From NCBI RefSeq assembly GCF_000013865.1, contig NC_007948.1:3100001-3164000 (forward strand): a stretch of DNA of 64,000 nt, in the 5' to 3' direction. Positions within the stretch are counted from its first letter, which is position 1. The number at the start of each line of letters is the position of its first letter. The stretch is from Polaromonas sp. JS666. GTDB lineage: Bacteria > Pseudomonadota > Gammaproteobacteria > Burkholderiales > Burkholderiaceae_C. Under the pieces are notes generated by a model. The model searched no databases. It was not told the origin of the DNA and saw only the letters and a list, made by a program, of their open reading frames with translations. Positions 1 through 9,523 of the stretch are shown here, piece by piece. The position numbers were made by a program, and so were the translations under genes.

Positions 1-20
1 CAAATACCGAAGCGGGAACG

Positions 21-161
21 GCCCTCATCCCAGCCTTCTCCCAGAGGGAGAAGGAGCAAGAAGGGGCACTCTTGCAACAAGGCGCGTTGTGCGGTTTGTG
101 CGGTTTGTGCGGTTTGTGCGAATTACACCCTCTCCCCCTGGGAGAGGGCTGGGGTGAGGGC
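21..161. repeat. REP-type inverted pair (REPIN-like) with 9-bp tandem repeat between arms
   Basis: Two palindromic units face each other. The left unit (21-54) begins CCCTCATCCCAGCC and contains TTCTCCCAGAGGGAGAA. The right unit (127-161) contains CTCTCCCCCTGGGAGAG and ends GGCTGGGGTGAGGG. Between them GCGGTTTGT is repeated three times in tandem (91-117). The same unit type recurs inside the ygiQ gene at 54719-54848. The stretch lies downstream of sbcB and holds no gene I can support. Confidence 0.75.
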
Positions 162-203
162 TGAACCCGAGTCCGGCCATCAATTGCGACAAACGAAGCT
201 GAG

Positions 204-1646
204 CTACAGCTCTGGCGCAATCGCCTCCGCGTAGTCATACAGCGCACCCAAAATCGCCTGGCCGCGCTCGTCGGTCGTTTCTGAAAGCGTGTCGATCTCT
301 GCAAACAGCGCATCGACGTTGCGGGCGCCGCCCTCGCCTTCCAGCAGGCGCGCGGCCCGGTGCGCTTCCCAGCGCTCGGCCTCTTCCGGCGTCAGGGTTT
401 CGGCAAAGTTGCGGGCACGGTAGCGGAACAGCAGCTCTTGCAGGCGGTCATCGTCAAAGCCGGTGCGACTGTGGGCCAGCTCCGCGGGAGACAGCGCGCG
501 CAGCTGGTTCAGCCGCCGGCGGTCGGCATTGCCGACAAAACCGCCATACAGGTCTTCATCCACATCGGGCGCGGCTTCTTTCGGGCGTTGAAACACCTCG
601 GGCCAGATGGCGCTCATGTCGGGCAGGCCGGCAGCTTTTTCGGCATTGCGCAGTGCCGCGTCCATGTCCACACCCCACTTCACCGCCATCTCGGGGGTCA
701 AGGTCTGCAGCTTGCGCACCACCATGGGTGACTTGTTGAGGTGCACCGACTTTAGCGGCAGGCGCAACACGCCTTCGGGCAGATCAGCCGACCTGGTGAA
801 CAGGCGCTGGCGCAGCGTGGCCACATCCAGCAGCGGCAACTCGCTCGGGTCATGCGCGAGGTCCCAGGCGAGCAACTCGTTTTTATTGGTGGGGTGCGTC
901 GCCAGCGGCCACATCACGGCCAGACAGCCGCGCTCCGGCGGGAACATGCCTGATACATGCAAAAACGGGGTGGCGCTTTGCCGGCTGGCGGGCAGGCCGA
1001 GTTCGGCGGCCACCCGGTCCTTTTTGTGCAGGCCCAGGCAAAAATCGAACAGCTTGGGCTGGGCTTTGCGAATCAGCCGGGCCAGGGCAATGGTGGCGCG
1101 CACGTCCGACAGGGCGTCGTGCGCCGCTTCGTGCAGCAGGCCGTTGGCGCGCGCCAGGTCTTCCAGCTTGAAGCTGGGTTTGCCGTCTTCCTTGGTGGGC
1201 CAGACAATGCCCTCGGGGCGAAGTGCATAGGCCATGCGCACCACGTCCAGCAGATCCCAGCGGCCGCAGTCGTTTTGCCACTCGCGCGCGTAGGGATCAA
1301 TCAGGTTGCGCCAGAACAGGTAGCGTGTCACCTCGTCGTCAAAGCGGATGGTGTTGTAACCGACGCCGATGGTGCCGGGCTCGGCCAGCAGCTGCTCGAT
1401 CTTGGCGGCGAACGCGTGCTCGGGGATCCCGCGCTCCAGGCACAGCTGAGGCGTGATCCCGGTGATCAGGCAGGAGGCCGGGTCGGGCAGGTAGTCGTTG
1501 GCAGGCTGGCAGTAGAGCATCAGCGGCTCACCCACCTCGTTCAGTTCGGCGTCCGTCCGGATGCCGGCAAATTGCGAAGGCCGGTCGCGCCGGGTATTGA
1601 GGCCAAAGGTTTCGTAGTCGTGCCAGAGGAAGGTGTGCGGCGCCAT
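204..1646 (-). CDS. sbcB: exodeoxyribonuclease I
   Basis: This is a single-strand-specific 3'-5' DNA exonuclease acting in recombination, mismatch repair and end trimming. The 480-residue length is close to the 475 of E. coli ExoI. The DEDDh exonuclease core is visible: WHDYETFG gives D10 and E12, RFDD gives D103, and HDALSD gives H176 and D181. The SH3-like and helical C-terminal regions typical of ExoI make up the remainder. It reads alone on the minus strand, with a REP-type repeat just downstream and the clpA terminator region upstream. The ATG at 1646 starts directly with the catalytic strand, so no later start is possible. A long reading frame on the opposite strand is a shadow. Confidence 0.96.
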   Translation of the reverse strand: MAPHTFLWHDYETFGLNTRRDRPSQFAGIRTDAELNEVGEPLMLYCQPANDYLPDPASCLITGITPQLCLERGIPEHAFAAKIEQLLAEPGTIGVGYNTIRFDDEVTRYLFWRNLIDPYAREWQNDCGRWDLLDVVRMAYALRPEGIVWPTKEDGKPSFKLEDLARANGLLHEAAHDALSDVRATIALARLIRKAQPKLFDFCLGLHKKDRVAAELGLPASRQSATPFLHVSGMFPPERGCLAVMWPLATHPTNKNELLAWDLAHDPSELPLLDVATLRQRLFTRSADLPEGVLRLPLKSVHLNKSPMVVRKLQTLTPEMAVKWGVDMDAALRNAEKAAGLPDMSAIWPEVFQRPKEAAPDVDEDLYGGFVGNADRRRLNQLRALSPAELAHSRTGFDDDRLQELLFRYRARNFAETLTPEEAERWEAHRAARLLEGEGGARNVDALFAEIDTLSETTDERGQAILGALYDYAEAIAPEL

Positions 1647-1709
1647 GGAATGATTATTGGAATATTTATAGGGAGAAATTGAGCCCTGCCCCCGGTAGTC
1701 CGGTCGCAG

Positions 1710-1732
1710 GCAGCTATTACTTTGATAGCTGC
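1710..1732. repeat. small AGCTAT-type hairpin repeat
   Basis: GCAGCTAT, a 7-nt loop, then ATAGCTGC. Related short hairpins of the form GCTAT-loop-ATAGC lie at about 35982-35996 and 55945-55961. It sits next to the clpA terminator. Confidence 0.5.
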
Positions 1733-1735
1733 ATG

Positions 1736-1769
1736 AAAAAGGCCGATAGCATGATGCTACCGGCCTTTT
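1736..1769 (-). terminator. rho-independent terminator downstream of clpA
   Basis: AAGGCCG and CGGCCTT enclose a second complementary pair, TAGCAT and ATGCTA, making a long near-perfect hairpin flanked by A and T runs. It lies 26 bp past the clpA stop and is nearly symmetric, so it may also stop transcription from the other side. Confidence 0.8.
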
Positions 1770-1795
1770 GGGGATACGCTGAAAAATCCGCGTGG

Positions 1796-4132
1796 TCAGT
1801 TGGTCTCTGCGGCCTCCGCCTCGGGCCTGGCTTTGCCCTCTTTCTTCGGCAGCGGCTGGATGTCGAGCTGGACCTCGCCGGTCTCGACGCCCTTCTCGTC
1901 CGTCGTGACCTTCATGTCGACCGTGAGGCGGCCGCCATCGATCAGGCGCCCAAACAGCAGCTCGTCAGCCAGCGCGCGACGAATCGTGTCCTGGATCAGG
2001 CGCTGCATCGGGCGAGCGCCCATGAGCGGATCGAAGCCCTTCTTGGCCAGGTACTTGCGCAGCCCGTCGGTGAAGGTGACTTCGACTTTCTTCTCGGCCA
2101 GCTGCGTCTCCAGCTGCAGCAGGAACTTGTCGACCACGCGCAGGATGACGACTTCGTCCAGCGCCTTGAAGCTCACCACCGCATCGAGGCGGTTGCGGAA
2201 CTCTGGCGTGAACAGGCGTTTGATGTCCGCCATCTCGTCGCCCGCCTCACGCGGGTTGGTAAAGCCGATGGTCGCCTTGTTCATGGTCTCGGCACCGGCA
2301 TTGGTGGTCATGACAATGATCACGTTACGGAAATCGGCCTTGCGCCCGTTGTTGTCCGTGAGCGTGCCATGGTCCATCACCTGCAGCAGCACGTTGAAGA
2401 TGTCGGGGTGCGCCTTCTCGATCTCGTCGAGCAGCAGCACCGCGTGCGGCTTCTTGGTGATCGCCTCGGTCAGCAAACCGCCCTGGTCAAAACCGACGTA
2501 GCCCGGAGGCGCGCCGATCAGGCGGCTCACGGCATGGCGCTCCATGTACTCCGACATGTCGAAGCGGATCAGCTCGATGCCCATGATGTAGGCCAGCTGC
2601 TTGGCGGCCTCGGTCTTGCCGACACCCGTGGGGCCGGAGAACAGGAAGCAGCCAATCGGCTTGTCGTCCTTGCCCAGGCCGGAACGCGCCATCTTGACAG
2701 ACGACGCAAGCACGTCCAGCGCCTTGTCCTGGCCGAACACCACGCTTTTGAGGTCGCGTTCCAGGGTCTTGAGCTTGCCGCGGTCATCATTGGAGACGTT
2801 GGCGGGCGGAATGCGGGCAATCTTCGCCACGATTTCCTCGACCTCGGTCTTGGTGATGGTTTTCTTGCGCTTGTTGGCGGGCAGGATGCGCTGGGCGGCG
2901 CCCGCCTCATCAATGACGTCGATCGCCTTGTCGGGCAGATGGCGGTCATTGATGTACTTGGCGCTCAGCTCGGCCGCGGCCTGCAGGGCCGCCACGGCGT
3001 ACTTGACGCTGTGGTGCTCTTCAAAGCGCGACTTGAGACCCTTCAGAATCTCGACTGTTTCCTGCACCGTCGGCTCGACCACATCGACCTTCTGGAAGCG
3101 CCGCGACAGGGCCGCATCCTTCTCGAAAATACCGCGGTATTCCGTGAAGGTGGTCGCGCCAATGCACTTGAGCTGGCCGGAACTCAGCGCAGGCTTGAGC
3201 AGGTTGGACGCGTCCAGCGTACCGCCCGAGGCCGCACCGGCACCGATCAGGGTGTGGATTTCGTCAATGAACAGGATGCCGTTGGGCTTGTCTTTCAGCG
3301 CCTTCAGCACGCCCTTGAGGCGCTGCTCAAAGTCGCCGCGGTATTTGGTACCGGCCAGCAAGGCACCCATGTCGAGCGAATACACGTTCGCCTCGGCCAG
3401 GATTTCCGGCACATCTTTTTGCGTGATGCGCCAGGCCAGGCCCTCGGCAATGGCGGTTTTACCCACGCCAGCCTCACCCACCAGCAGCGGGTTGTTCTTG
3501 CGGCGACGGCAGAGAATCTGGATCACCCGCTCGACTTCGTACTGGCGGCCGATCAGGGGATCGATCTTGCCATCCTTGGCGAGCTGGTTGAGGTTCTGCG
3601 TGAACTGCTCCAGCGGAGAAGCCTTTTCGTTCTTTTCGCTGCCTTCCTCGTTCTCGGCGGCGCTTTCGCCGCTCTTGGCGGGCTCGGGCGGATCGCTTTT
3701 CTTGATGCCATGGGCGATGAAATTCACCACGTCCAGGCGCGTCACGCCCTGCTGGTGCAGGTAATACACCGCGTGGGAATCCTTCTCGCCAAAAATGGCG
3801 ACCAGCACATTGGCACCGGTGACTTCTTTTTTACCGTTGCCGGTGGACTGCACATGCATGATGGCGCGCTGGATCACACGCTGGAAACCCAGCGTGGGTT
3901 GCGTGTCGACGTCGTCGGTGCCTGCCACCTGCGGCGTGTTGTCCTTGATGAAATTGGCAAGCGACTTGCGCAGATCATCCACATTGGCTGAACAGGCGCG
4001 CAGCACTTCAGCCGCACTGGGGTTGTCCAGCAAGGCGAGCAGCAGGTGTTCCACCGTGATGAACTCGTGACGTTGCTGCCGCGCTTCGACAAAGGCCATG
4101 TGCAAGCTGACTTCTAGTTCCTGGGCAATCAT
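1796..4132 (-). CDS. clpA: ATP-dependent Clp protease ATP-binding subunit ClpA
   Basis: ClpA is the AAA+ unfoldase that feeds substrates, including N-degron proteins delivered by ClpS, into ClpP in the cytoplasm. The 778 residues are near the 758 of E. coli ClpA. In order there are a Clp N-domain (about 1-145), an acidic Ser/Glu-rich linker (about 146-172), AAA-1 with Walker A GEAGVGKT (219-226), and AAA-2 with a second Walker A, GPTGVGKT. The ClpP-docking loop IGFTNP is present, which distinguishes ClpA from ClpB. clpS lies 70 bp upstream on the same strand, so the two are probably co-transcribed, and a strong terminator follows. clpP is not in this window. Confidence 0.97.
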   Translation of the reverse strand: MIAQELEVSLHMAFVEARQQRHEFITVEHLLLALLDNPSAAEVLRACSANVDDLRKSLANFIKDNTPQVAGTDDVDTQPTLGFQRVIQRAIMHVQSTGNGKKEVTGANVLVAIFGEKDSHAVYYLHQQGVTRLDVVNFIAHGIKKSDPPEPAKSGESAAENEEGSEKNEKASPLEQFTQNLNQLAKDGKIDPLIGRQYEVERVIQILCRRRKNNPLLVGEAGVGKTAIAEGLAWRITQKDVPEILAEANVYSLDMGALLAGTKYRGDFEQRLKGVLKALKDKPNGILFIDEIHTLIGAGAASGGTLDASNLLKPALSSGQLKCIGATTFTEYRGIFEKDAALSRRFQKVDVVEPTVQETVEILKGLKSRFEEHHSVKYAVAALQAAAELSAKYINDRHLPDKAIDVIDEAGAAQRILPANKRKKTITKTEVEEIVAKIARIPPANVSNDDRGKLKTLERDLKSVVFGQDKALDVLASSVKMARSGLGKDDKPIGCFLFSGPTGVGKTEAAKQLAYIMGIELIRFDMSEYMERHAVSRLIGAPPGYVGFDQGGLLTEAITKKPHAVLLLDEIEKAHPDIFNVLLQVMDHGTLTDNNGRKADFRNVIIVMTTNAGAETMNKATIGFTNPREAGDEMADIKRLFTPEFRNRLDAVVSFKALDEVVILRVVDKFLLQLETQLAEKKVEVTFTDGLRKYLAKKGFDPLMGARPMQRLIQDTIRRALADELLFGRLIDGGRLTVDMKVTTDEKGVETGEVQLDIQPLPKKEGKARPEAEAAETN

Positions 4133-4202
4133 TGATTTTCCTTTCGGCTTGCTGACGTTTTACTTCACTGACTTCTGAATGGAATATTGGCCGGATTTGT
4201 CA

Positions 4203-4580
4203 TTATTCAATGGGCTCACTGACACATTGCAGCGGGTGCCCGTTTTTTCGGGCTGCTTCTGTCACTTGGTCGACTTTGGTGGCCGCCACGTCTTTGGAGA
4301 ACACACCGCAAACGCCTTTGCCGTCCAGGTGGATCTTCAACATGATCTGCGTGGCGGTTTCATGGTCTTTGTTGAAAAACTCCTGGAGGATGACCACGAC
4401 GAACTCCATCGGGGTGTAATCGTCATTGAGAAGAACCACCTGGTACATCTGGGGCGGTTTGGTCTTTTGGGGGCGACGCTCCAGAACGACCGAATCCCCG
4501 CCATTGACCTCGTCAGGCCTGACGACAGGCGTCGGCGGCAACGCCGGGGATTTGGGAGATTTGCTGGCCATGGAATTCAT
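4203..4580 (-). CDS. clpS: ClpA adaptor protein ClpS
   Basis: ClpS binds N-terminal degrons and delivers them to ClpA. The 125 residues comprise a Pro-rich N-terminal extension (about 1-42) followed by the conserved adaptor core. The core carries [12 protein letters not shown], which lines the degron pocket, and [12 protein letters not shown] with the pocket His. It lies directly upstream of clpA on the same strand. The E. coli protein is 106 residues, so the N-terminal tail is slightly long. The ATG at 4580 is the only start before the tail. Confidence 0.95.
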   Translation of the reverse strand: MNSMASKSPKSPALPPTPVVRPDEVNGGDSVVLERRPQKTKPPQMYQVVLLNDDYTPMEFVVVILQEFFNKDHETATQIMLKIHLDGKGVCGVFSKDVAATKVDQVTEAARKNGHPLQCVSEPIE

Positions 4581-4674
4581 TCTAGCGACCGATATAGCCC
4601 AGTGCGCCTAATAGGGAAATTGGTGGCGGGAACGCGACATTCAATCGTGACTCATTCGGCTATTCTGCGCCCAT

Positions 4675-4709
4675 AAAAAAAACCGCCTCGGAATCGCTCC
4701 CGGGCGGTT
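4675..4709 (-). terminator. rho-independent terminator of icd
   Basis: On the minus strand AACCGCC pairs with GGCGGTT around a 15-nt loop and is followed by an eight-base T run. It starts about 22 bp beyond the icd stop codon. Confidence 0.85.
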
Positions 4710-4731
4710 GGTAGGGGCAAGCCTGGCTGGC

Positions 4732-5985
4732 TTACATGTGATCGATCATCACCTGGCCGAAACCGGAGCAGCTGACCTGGGTCGCGCCCTCCATCAGGCG
4801 GGCAAAGTCGTAGGTGACTTTCTTGGATTCAATCGACTTTTCCATCGAGCTGATGATCAGGTCGGCCGCCTCGGTCCAGCCCATGTGGCGCAGCATCATT
4901 TCTGCGGACAGGATCTCGGAGCCGGGGTTCACATAGTCCTTGCCAGCATATTTCGGAGCGGTACCGTGGGTGGCCTCGAACATGGCCACGGTGTCGCTCA
5001 GGTTGGCGCCGGGGGCAATGCCGATACCGCCGACCTGTGCAGCCAGGGCGTCGGACACATAGTCGCCGTTCAGGTTCAGCGTCGCAATCACGCTGTACTC
5101 GGCCGGGCGCAGCAGGATTTGCTGCAGGAAGGCGTCGGCAATGCTGTCCTTGACGATGACGTCCTTGCCGGTCTTCGGGTTCTTGAACTTGCACCATGGG
5201 CCGCCGTCGATCAGTTCGGCACCGAATTCCTTTTGCGCCAGGGCGTAGGCCCAGTCACGGAAACCGCCTTCGGTGAATTTCATGATGTTGCCCTTGTGAA
5301 CGATGGTCACGCTGGGCTTGTCATTGTCAATCGCGTACTGGATGGCCTTGCGCACCAGGCGCTCGGTACCTTCGCTGGAGACCGGCTTGATGCCGATGCC
5401 GGAGGTGTTGGGGAAGCGGATCTTCTTGACGCCCAGTTCATCCTGCAGGAACTTGATGAGTTTCTTGGCCTTGTCGCTGCCCGATTCGAACTCGATACCG
5501 GCGTAGATGTCTTCCGAGTTTTCACGGAAGATGACCATGTTGGTCTTTTGCGGCTCTTTCACGGGGGAAGGCACGCCGGCAAAGTACTGGATGGGGCGCA
5601 GGCAGACGTACAGGTCCAGCTCCTGGCGCAATGCCACGTTCAGGCTGCGGATACCGCCGCCCACGGGGGTCGTCAGCGGGCCCTTGATGGACACCACGTA
5701 GTCGCGCACGGCGTGCAGCGTTTCTTCCGGCAGCCAGACGTCCGGGCCGTACACCTTGGTGGACTTCTCACCTGCAAACACTTCCATCCAGTGGATCTTC
5801 TTCTTGCCGCCGTAGGCTTTGGCCACGGCTGCATCCACCACTTTCAGCATGACCGGCGTAATGTCTGCGCCGGTACCGTCGCCCTCAATGAACGGAATGA
5901 CCGGCTCGTCAGGCACATTCAGTGAATTGTCGGCATTGACGGTGATTTTCTGGCCTTGGGCGGGCACCTTGATGTGCTGGTACAT
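4732..5985 (-). CDS. icd: NADP-dependent isocitrate dehydrogenase
   Basis: This TCA-cycle enzyme oxidatively decarboxylates isocitrate to 2-oxoglutarate in the cytosol. It begins [14 protein letters not shown] and is 417 residues, close to E. coli Icd (416). [19 protein letters not shown] covers the substrate-binding serine and arginines. [17 protein letters not shown] gives the metal-binding Asp residues, and IAPGAN plus TAPKYAGK belong to the cofactor region. An in-frame ATG at 6024 would add 13 residues unlike the family, so the 5985 start is preferred. It is monocistronic with its own terminator. Confidence 0.95.
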   Translation of the reverse strand: MYQHIKVPAQGQKITVNADNSLNVPDEPVIPFIEGDGTGADITPVMLKVVDAAVAKAYGGKKKIHWMEVFAGEKSTKVYGPDVWLPEETLHAVRDYVVSIKGPLTTPVGGGIRSLNVALRQELDLYVCLRPIQYFAGVPSPVKEPQKTNMVIFRENSEDIYAGIEFESGSDKAKKLIKFLQDELGVKKIRFPNTSGIGIKPVSSEGTERLVRKAIQYAIDNDKPSVTIVHKGNIMKFTEGGFRDWAYALAQKEFGAELIDGGPWCKFKNPKTGKDVIVKDSIADAFLQQILLRPAEYSVIATLNLNGDYVSDALAAQVGGIGIAPGANLSDTVAMFEATHGTAPKYAGKDYVNPGSEILSAEMMLRHMGWTEAADLIISSMEKSIESKKVTYDFARLMEGATQVSCSGFGQVMIDHM

Positions 5986-6197
5986 GTTTAAGAAGTCTCC
6001 GGTGAGCGCTGATGGCGTCAACAAAAAACGCCGCTTTCAGCAGTTAGGTAAAAACCCCTAAATTCTAGCCGCAAATCAATATTGCGAAATTTATCCAGGC
6101 TGCGTGTCAACCGGGGAGAAAGCGTTTTCGTTACGGTACAGTCCACGAGTTTTTTCGGGGGCATTTTTTCCAATAACGTTATTTCAGGAAACTCCAA

Positions 6198-6533
6198 ATG
6201 AACAAAATCCTCGCTGTACTGATTTCCGCCCTGTTCGCCACCGGCGCTTTTGCCGCCAGCCACGCTGGCGCGCCTATGGGTGCTGCTTCCAAGCCAGCCG
6301 CTACTGCAACCCCAGCTACGCCTGCAACCCCAGCCACCGCAGCAACCCCAGCTGCCAAGGAAGACAAAGCCGCTGCCGCTAAAGCTGCCAAAGCTGAAAA
6401 AGCTGCTGCCGCCAAGAAAGCCAAGGAAGAAAAAGCTGCTGCTGCCAAGAAAGCCAAAGAAGAAAAAGCTGCCGCCGCTGCCGCCAAGAAAGCAGAAATG
6501 CCTGCTGCCAAAGCTTCTGAAGCCAAGAAGTAA
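6198..6533 (+). CDS. small exported Ala/Lys-rich repeat protein
   Basis: I do not recognise a named family. The 111-residue product starts with a clear signal peptide (about 1-20, cleavage near GAFA-ASHA). An Ala/Pro/Thr-rich spacer built on ATPATPA follows, then a highly charged tail in which an 11-residue unit resembling KAKEEKAAAAK recurs about three times. The tail resembles TolA or histone-H1-like helical repeats. It is predicted to be periplasmic. A good terminator follows at 6554-6579, so it is expressed on its own. Comparable small Ala/Lys-rich exported proteins occur in related bacteria, but a function cannot be assigned. Confidence 0.75.
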   Translation: MNKILAVLISALFATGAFAASHAGAPMGAASKPAATATPATPATPATAATPAAKEDKAAAAKAAKAEKAAAAKKAKEEKAAAAKKAKEEKAAAAAAKKAEMPAAKASEAKK

Positions 6534-6553
6534 TTCCGCGTTACTTCGGTCAA

Positions 6554-6579
6554 AATGCCCGCCCTGTGCGGGCATTTTT
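6554..6579 (+). terminator. rho-independent terminator
   Basis: AATGCCCGC, a 5-nt loop, GCGGGCATT, then a T run. It ends the transcript of the Ala/Lys-rich protein gene. Confidence 0.85.
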
Positions 6580-6632
6580 CATGGGCGTCGTTTATGCTGC
6601 CAGTCAACTCCACTTCTTCATGTCATGAATCC

Positions 6633-7118
6633 ATGTTCATAAAACTTGCTGCGCACCGAATCGTCCGAAGCGTGACCCTGGCACTGACAAGCTGCGCCCT
6701 GGTGACGTCAGGCCTAGTGTTCGCCCAGGACGCCCCCCAAATCGACCTCCCCCGGATAACGCTGGGCGCCGGCATGCACAAGATAGACGCCCAGGTCGCT
6801 TCGACACCCCAGCAAAGACAGATCGGACTGATGTACCGCACAACGATGCCACAGCACGAAGGCATGATCTTCATCTTTGAACAGCCCTCGCAACAGTGCT
6901 TCTGGATGAAGAACACACTGCTGCCGCTGACCGCTGCGTTTGTCGCTGACGATGGCACCATCGTGAATCTTGCAGACATGAAGCCCCAGACCACTGAGTC
7001 GCATTGCTCGGCTCAACCGGTGCGCTACGTGCTGGAGATGAACAAGGGATGGTTTGCAAAAAAAGGCATCAAGGCGGGCACGCGCCTGAATGGCGCACTT
7101 TTTGAGGCCAGGCGCTGA
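6633..7118 (+). CDS. DUF192 family exported protein
   Basis: The 161-residue protein has an N-terminal signal sequence (about 1-31, ending near LVFAQDAP) followed by a DUF192 domain. The family hallmarks are visible: an RQIGLMYRTTMPQHEGMIF segment, QQCFWMKNTLLPL, and a C-terminal VLEMNKGWFAKKGIKAGTRL. DUF192 proteins are small beta-barrel-like proteins of unknown biochemical role, usually periplasmic or membrane-associated. The ATG at 6633 gives the signal peptide; an upstream in-frame ATG at 6555 lies inside the preceding terminator and is rejected. It is convergent with sodB, with a bidirectional terminator between them. Confidence 0.88.
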   Translation: MFIKLAAHRIVRSVTLALTSCALVTSGLVFAQDAPQIDLPRITLGAGMHKIDAQVASTPQQRQIGLMYRTTMPQHEGMIFIFEQPSQQCFWMKNTLLPLTAAFVADDGTIVNLADMKPQTTESHCSAQPVRYVLEMNKGWFAKKGIKAGTRLNGALFEARR

Positions 7119-7169
7119 ACAGCGGCTGACAGCGTCCACCTGACCCGTCCTGCCATAGGTCAACCCCAT

Positions 7170-7199
7170 GAAAAAAGCCGACGCGAAGTCGGCTTTTTC
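7170..7199. terminator. bidirectional terminator between DUF192 gene and sodB
   Basis: AAAAAAGCCGAC, loop GCGAA, then GTCGGCTTTTT. A and T runs on both sides serve the two convergent genes. Confidence 0.85.
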
Positions 7200-7246
7200 A
7201 TGCAAGGCGCAAATGCCTGCAGGGGTCACCTGTCAGGCGTCAGGCG

Positions 7247-7828
7247 TCAGGCGAAGTTGGCTTCGGCAAAGCCCCAGTTCACCATGTTGGACAGGAAGGT
7301 TTCAACAAACTTGGGACGCAGGTTGCGGTAGTCGATGTAGTAGGCGTGCTCCCACACGTCCACCGTCAGCAATGCCTTGTCGGCGGTGGTCAGCGGCGTG
7401 CCTGCAGGGCCGGTATTGACGATATCCACAGAGCCATCGGCCTTCCTGACCAGCCAGGTCCAGCCGGAACCGAAATTGCCGACGGCCGATTTGACAAAGG
7501 CTTCCTTGAACGCCGCGTAAGAACCGAATTTGGCGTTGATGGCCGCTGCCAGTGCGCCGCTGGGCTCGCCGCCGCCCGCAGGCTTCATGCAATTCCAGAA
7601 AAAGGTGTGGTTCCAGATTTGAGCGGCGTTGTTGTAGATGCCACCGCTGGATTTTTTGATGATCTCTTCCAGCGTCATGGCTTCAAACTCGGTACCTTTT
7701 TGCAGGTTGTTGAGGTTCACGACATAAGCGTTGTGGTGCTTGCCGTGGTGGTACTCGAAGGCTTCCTGGCTGTAATGCGGCGCAAGAGCGTCGATCGCGT
7801 AGGGGAGTGGGGGGAGCTTGTGTTCCAT
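7247..7828 (-). CDS. sodB: superoxide dismutase [Fe]
   Basis: This cytosolic enzyme dismutes superoxide to peroxide and oxygen. The 193 residues match the usual length of FeSOD. Metal ligands and signatures are visible: EYHHGKHHNAYV at the N-terminus with the first His ligand, NHTFFWNCMKP with the second, and DVWEHAYYIDYRN with the Asp and last His. GSGWTWLV is the conserved core. The sequence pattern favours iron over manganese, but metal choice cannot be proven from sequence. It stands alone and its upstream neighbour xseA ends 46 bp away on the same strand. Confidence 0.95.
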   Translation of the reverse strand: MEHKLPPLPYAIDALAPHYSQEAFEYHHGKHHNAYVVNLNNLQKGTEFEAMTLEEIIKKSSGGIYNNAAQIWNHTFFWNCMKPAGGGEPSGALAAAINAKFGSYAAFKEAFVKSAVGNFGSGWTWLVRKADGSVDIVNTGPAGTPLTTADKALLTVDVWEHAYYIDYRNLRPKFVETFLSNMVNWGFAEANFA

Positions 7829-7874
7829 GATTTTCCTCGTGGTGGTTAAAAACTTGTCCGGGCCATTGTAAAAA

Positions 7875-9260
7875 CTAAATGAGGCGGGGTGCAGAGACGG
7901 TCAAATCGACCTCCCCGTCCGCGAGGGTAGCGCGAACAGCCTGCCCTGGATGCGTTGCCCTTGCTCGGGTGATGGGGTGGCCCTGCATGTCCGCCAGCCA
8001 GGCGTAGCCGCGCTGCAGGACCAGCTTGGGGTCCAGCAGTTCGAGACGCAACTGCGCACGCTCAACCCGCTGCCGGCTGTGCTGCAGGCTTCCCGCAACC
8101 TCCCGGGGCAGTTCCGCGCCCAGTGCCTGCACCCGGAGCGTTTCGTGCGTCAGGGCGGACCGCATGGCGTGCCGCAGGTTTTGCGCAAGCCCGGCCAGCC
8201 GCGCCTGCTGGCGGGTCACCAGATGCGATGGCCGGCTGACCCGGTCCGCGGCCCAGTCCAGCCGCTGGGCGTGCGACTGCAGTTGCCGGTCCACCGCGCG
8301 TTGCATACGCTGCAGTACAAGGCCCAGGGTATCCAGCCAAACAGTTTGCGGCTGCGCGCACAGCTCCGCGGCAGCAGTCGGGGTAGGCGCCCTCACATCC
8401 GCACAGAAATCGGCAATGGTGAAGTCCGTCTCGTGTCCCACACCGCTGATCACCGGCACCGGCGAGCTCACGATCGTGCGTGCGAGTTGCTCGTCGTTAA
8501 AGGCCCACAAATCCTCCATGGCCCCGCCTCCGCGAACCAGCAGCAGGACATCCACCTCATCACGCCGGTAGGCCTTGAGCAGCGCTTCGCGCAATTCCCC
8601 GGCGGCCTGCCCGCCCTGCACGCTGGCCGGATAGATCACCACCGGTATGTGCGGCACGCGGCGCTGCAGGGCGCTCACCACATCATGCAGGGCCGCAGCG
8701 CCCAGCGAGGTGACGACCCCAATGGCGCGCGGCAGCATCGGCAACGCCCGCTTGCGGCCCGCGTCAAAAAGGCCCTCGGCTTCGAGTTTTGCCTTGAGCA
8801 CCAGGAACTGCTCAAACAGGTTGCCCTGCCCTGCCTGCCGCATGGATTCGACGACCAGCTGCAGCTCGCCGCGCGGCTCATAAACACCCAGCCGGCCCCG
8901 CAACTCGACCAGTTGCCCGTCACGCGGCGCAAAGTCGAGCAGGCTGGCCGCGCGGCGAAACATGGCGCACCGAACCTGCCCCTGCTCATCTTTCAGCGAA
9001 AAATAGCAGTGCCCACTCGCCGCGCGCGAAAACCCAGTAATTTCCCCCTGCACGGCAACCGGGTTGAAGCGGGCCTCCAGGCTGTCTGCAATGGCCCGCA
9101 GCAAGGAGCCCACCGGCCAGACCCGAACGCCGGGTTCGCGTGCCGGGACCGGCGGTTTTTCGGGACGGGACGACGCGTCAAACAAGGCCAAACCCCTTGA
9201 AAACCAAGGGGCAATACTCCACAGCGCATGGCCTGGCGTGGAAGAAGGCCGCAATTGCAC
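7875..9260 (-). CDS. xseA: exodeoxyribonuclease VII large subunit
   Basis: This is the catalytic subunit of the single-strand-specific nuclease ExoVII. The 461 residues are close to the 456 of E. coli XseA. An N-terminal OB-fold lies at about residues 45-145 (VQGEITGFSRAASGHCYFSL). The catalytic domain follows with GVVTSLGAAALHDV, LLLVRGGGAMEDLWAFND, and the typical SGVGHETDFTIADF. A coiled-coil C-terminal region completes it. The first 40 residues are poorly conserved, so the start could lie later. xseB is not adjacent. Confidence 0.95.
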   Translation of the reverse strand: MQLRPSSTPGHALWSIAPWFSRGLALFDASSRPEKPPVPAREPGVRVWPVGSLLRAIADSLEARFNPVAVQGEITGFSRAASGHCYFSLKDEQGQVRCAMFRRAASLLDFAPRDGQLVELRGRLGVYEPRGELQLVVESMRQAGQGNLFEQFLVLKAKLEAEGLFDAGRKRALPMLPRAIGVVTSLGAAALHDVVSALQRRVPHIPVVIYPASVQGGQAAGELREALLKAYRRDEVDVLLLVRGGGAMEDLWAFNDEQLARTIVSSPVPVISGVGHETDFTIADFCADVRAPTPTAAAELCAQPQTVWLDTLGLVLQRMQRAVDRQLQSHAQRLDWAADRVSRPSHLVTRQQARLAGLAQNLRHAMRSALTHETLRVQALGAELPREVAGSLQHSRQRVERAQLRLELLDPKLVLQRGYAWLADMQGHPITRARATHPGQAVRATLADGEVDLTVSAPRLI

Positions 9261-9523
9261 TCGGACATCGCGATGAATTCGTGTAACTCATTGATTTTGA
9301 ATAACTTAATTCTGCTCAAATTTTCATCGTTTTGTCACAAGCCCGATCTGGCGCGGCTCGCGAACCCCATGGCGCCTACTTGCTCACAAAGTTATCCACA
9401 TGTTCTGTGAGTTAAGTCTTACAGGAACGCCATTTTTGAAACAGGTTTGCGGGCCACACATAAAACAGCGGCCCGGATTTGGTGGGCCATAATCCAGACA
9501 AATTATTTGCCTGGAGATGTGCA
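9261..9523. promoter_or_regulatory. divergent intergenic region xseA/exbB with one DnaA-box match
   Basis: This 263-bp AT-richer region separates divergent xseA and exbB and should hold both promoters. TTATCCACA at 9392-9400 is a perfect DnaA-box match, but it is single. No gene is visible. Confidence 0.4.

Noticed and set aside
91..117. CRISPR-like array from the three GCGGTTTGT copies
   Set aside because: Units are 9 bp, directly adjacent and without spacers; no cas genes are present. No CRISPR array was seen anywhere in the window.
1679..3991. 770-codon open frame on the plus strand opposite clpA
   Set aside because: It is an antisense shadow of a strongly conserved gene in GC-rich DNA. 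The translation is His/Gln/Arg-rich with no family-like motifs.
9392..9400. Chromosomal origin of replication at the DnaA-box match
   Set aside because: Only one perfect box is present, with no dnaA/dnaN neighbours and no AT-rich unwinding region with iterons.
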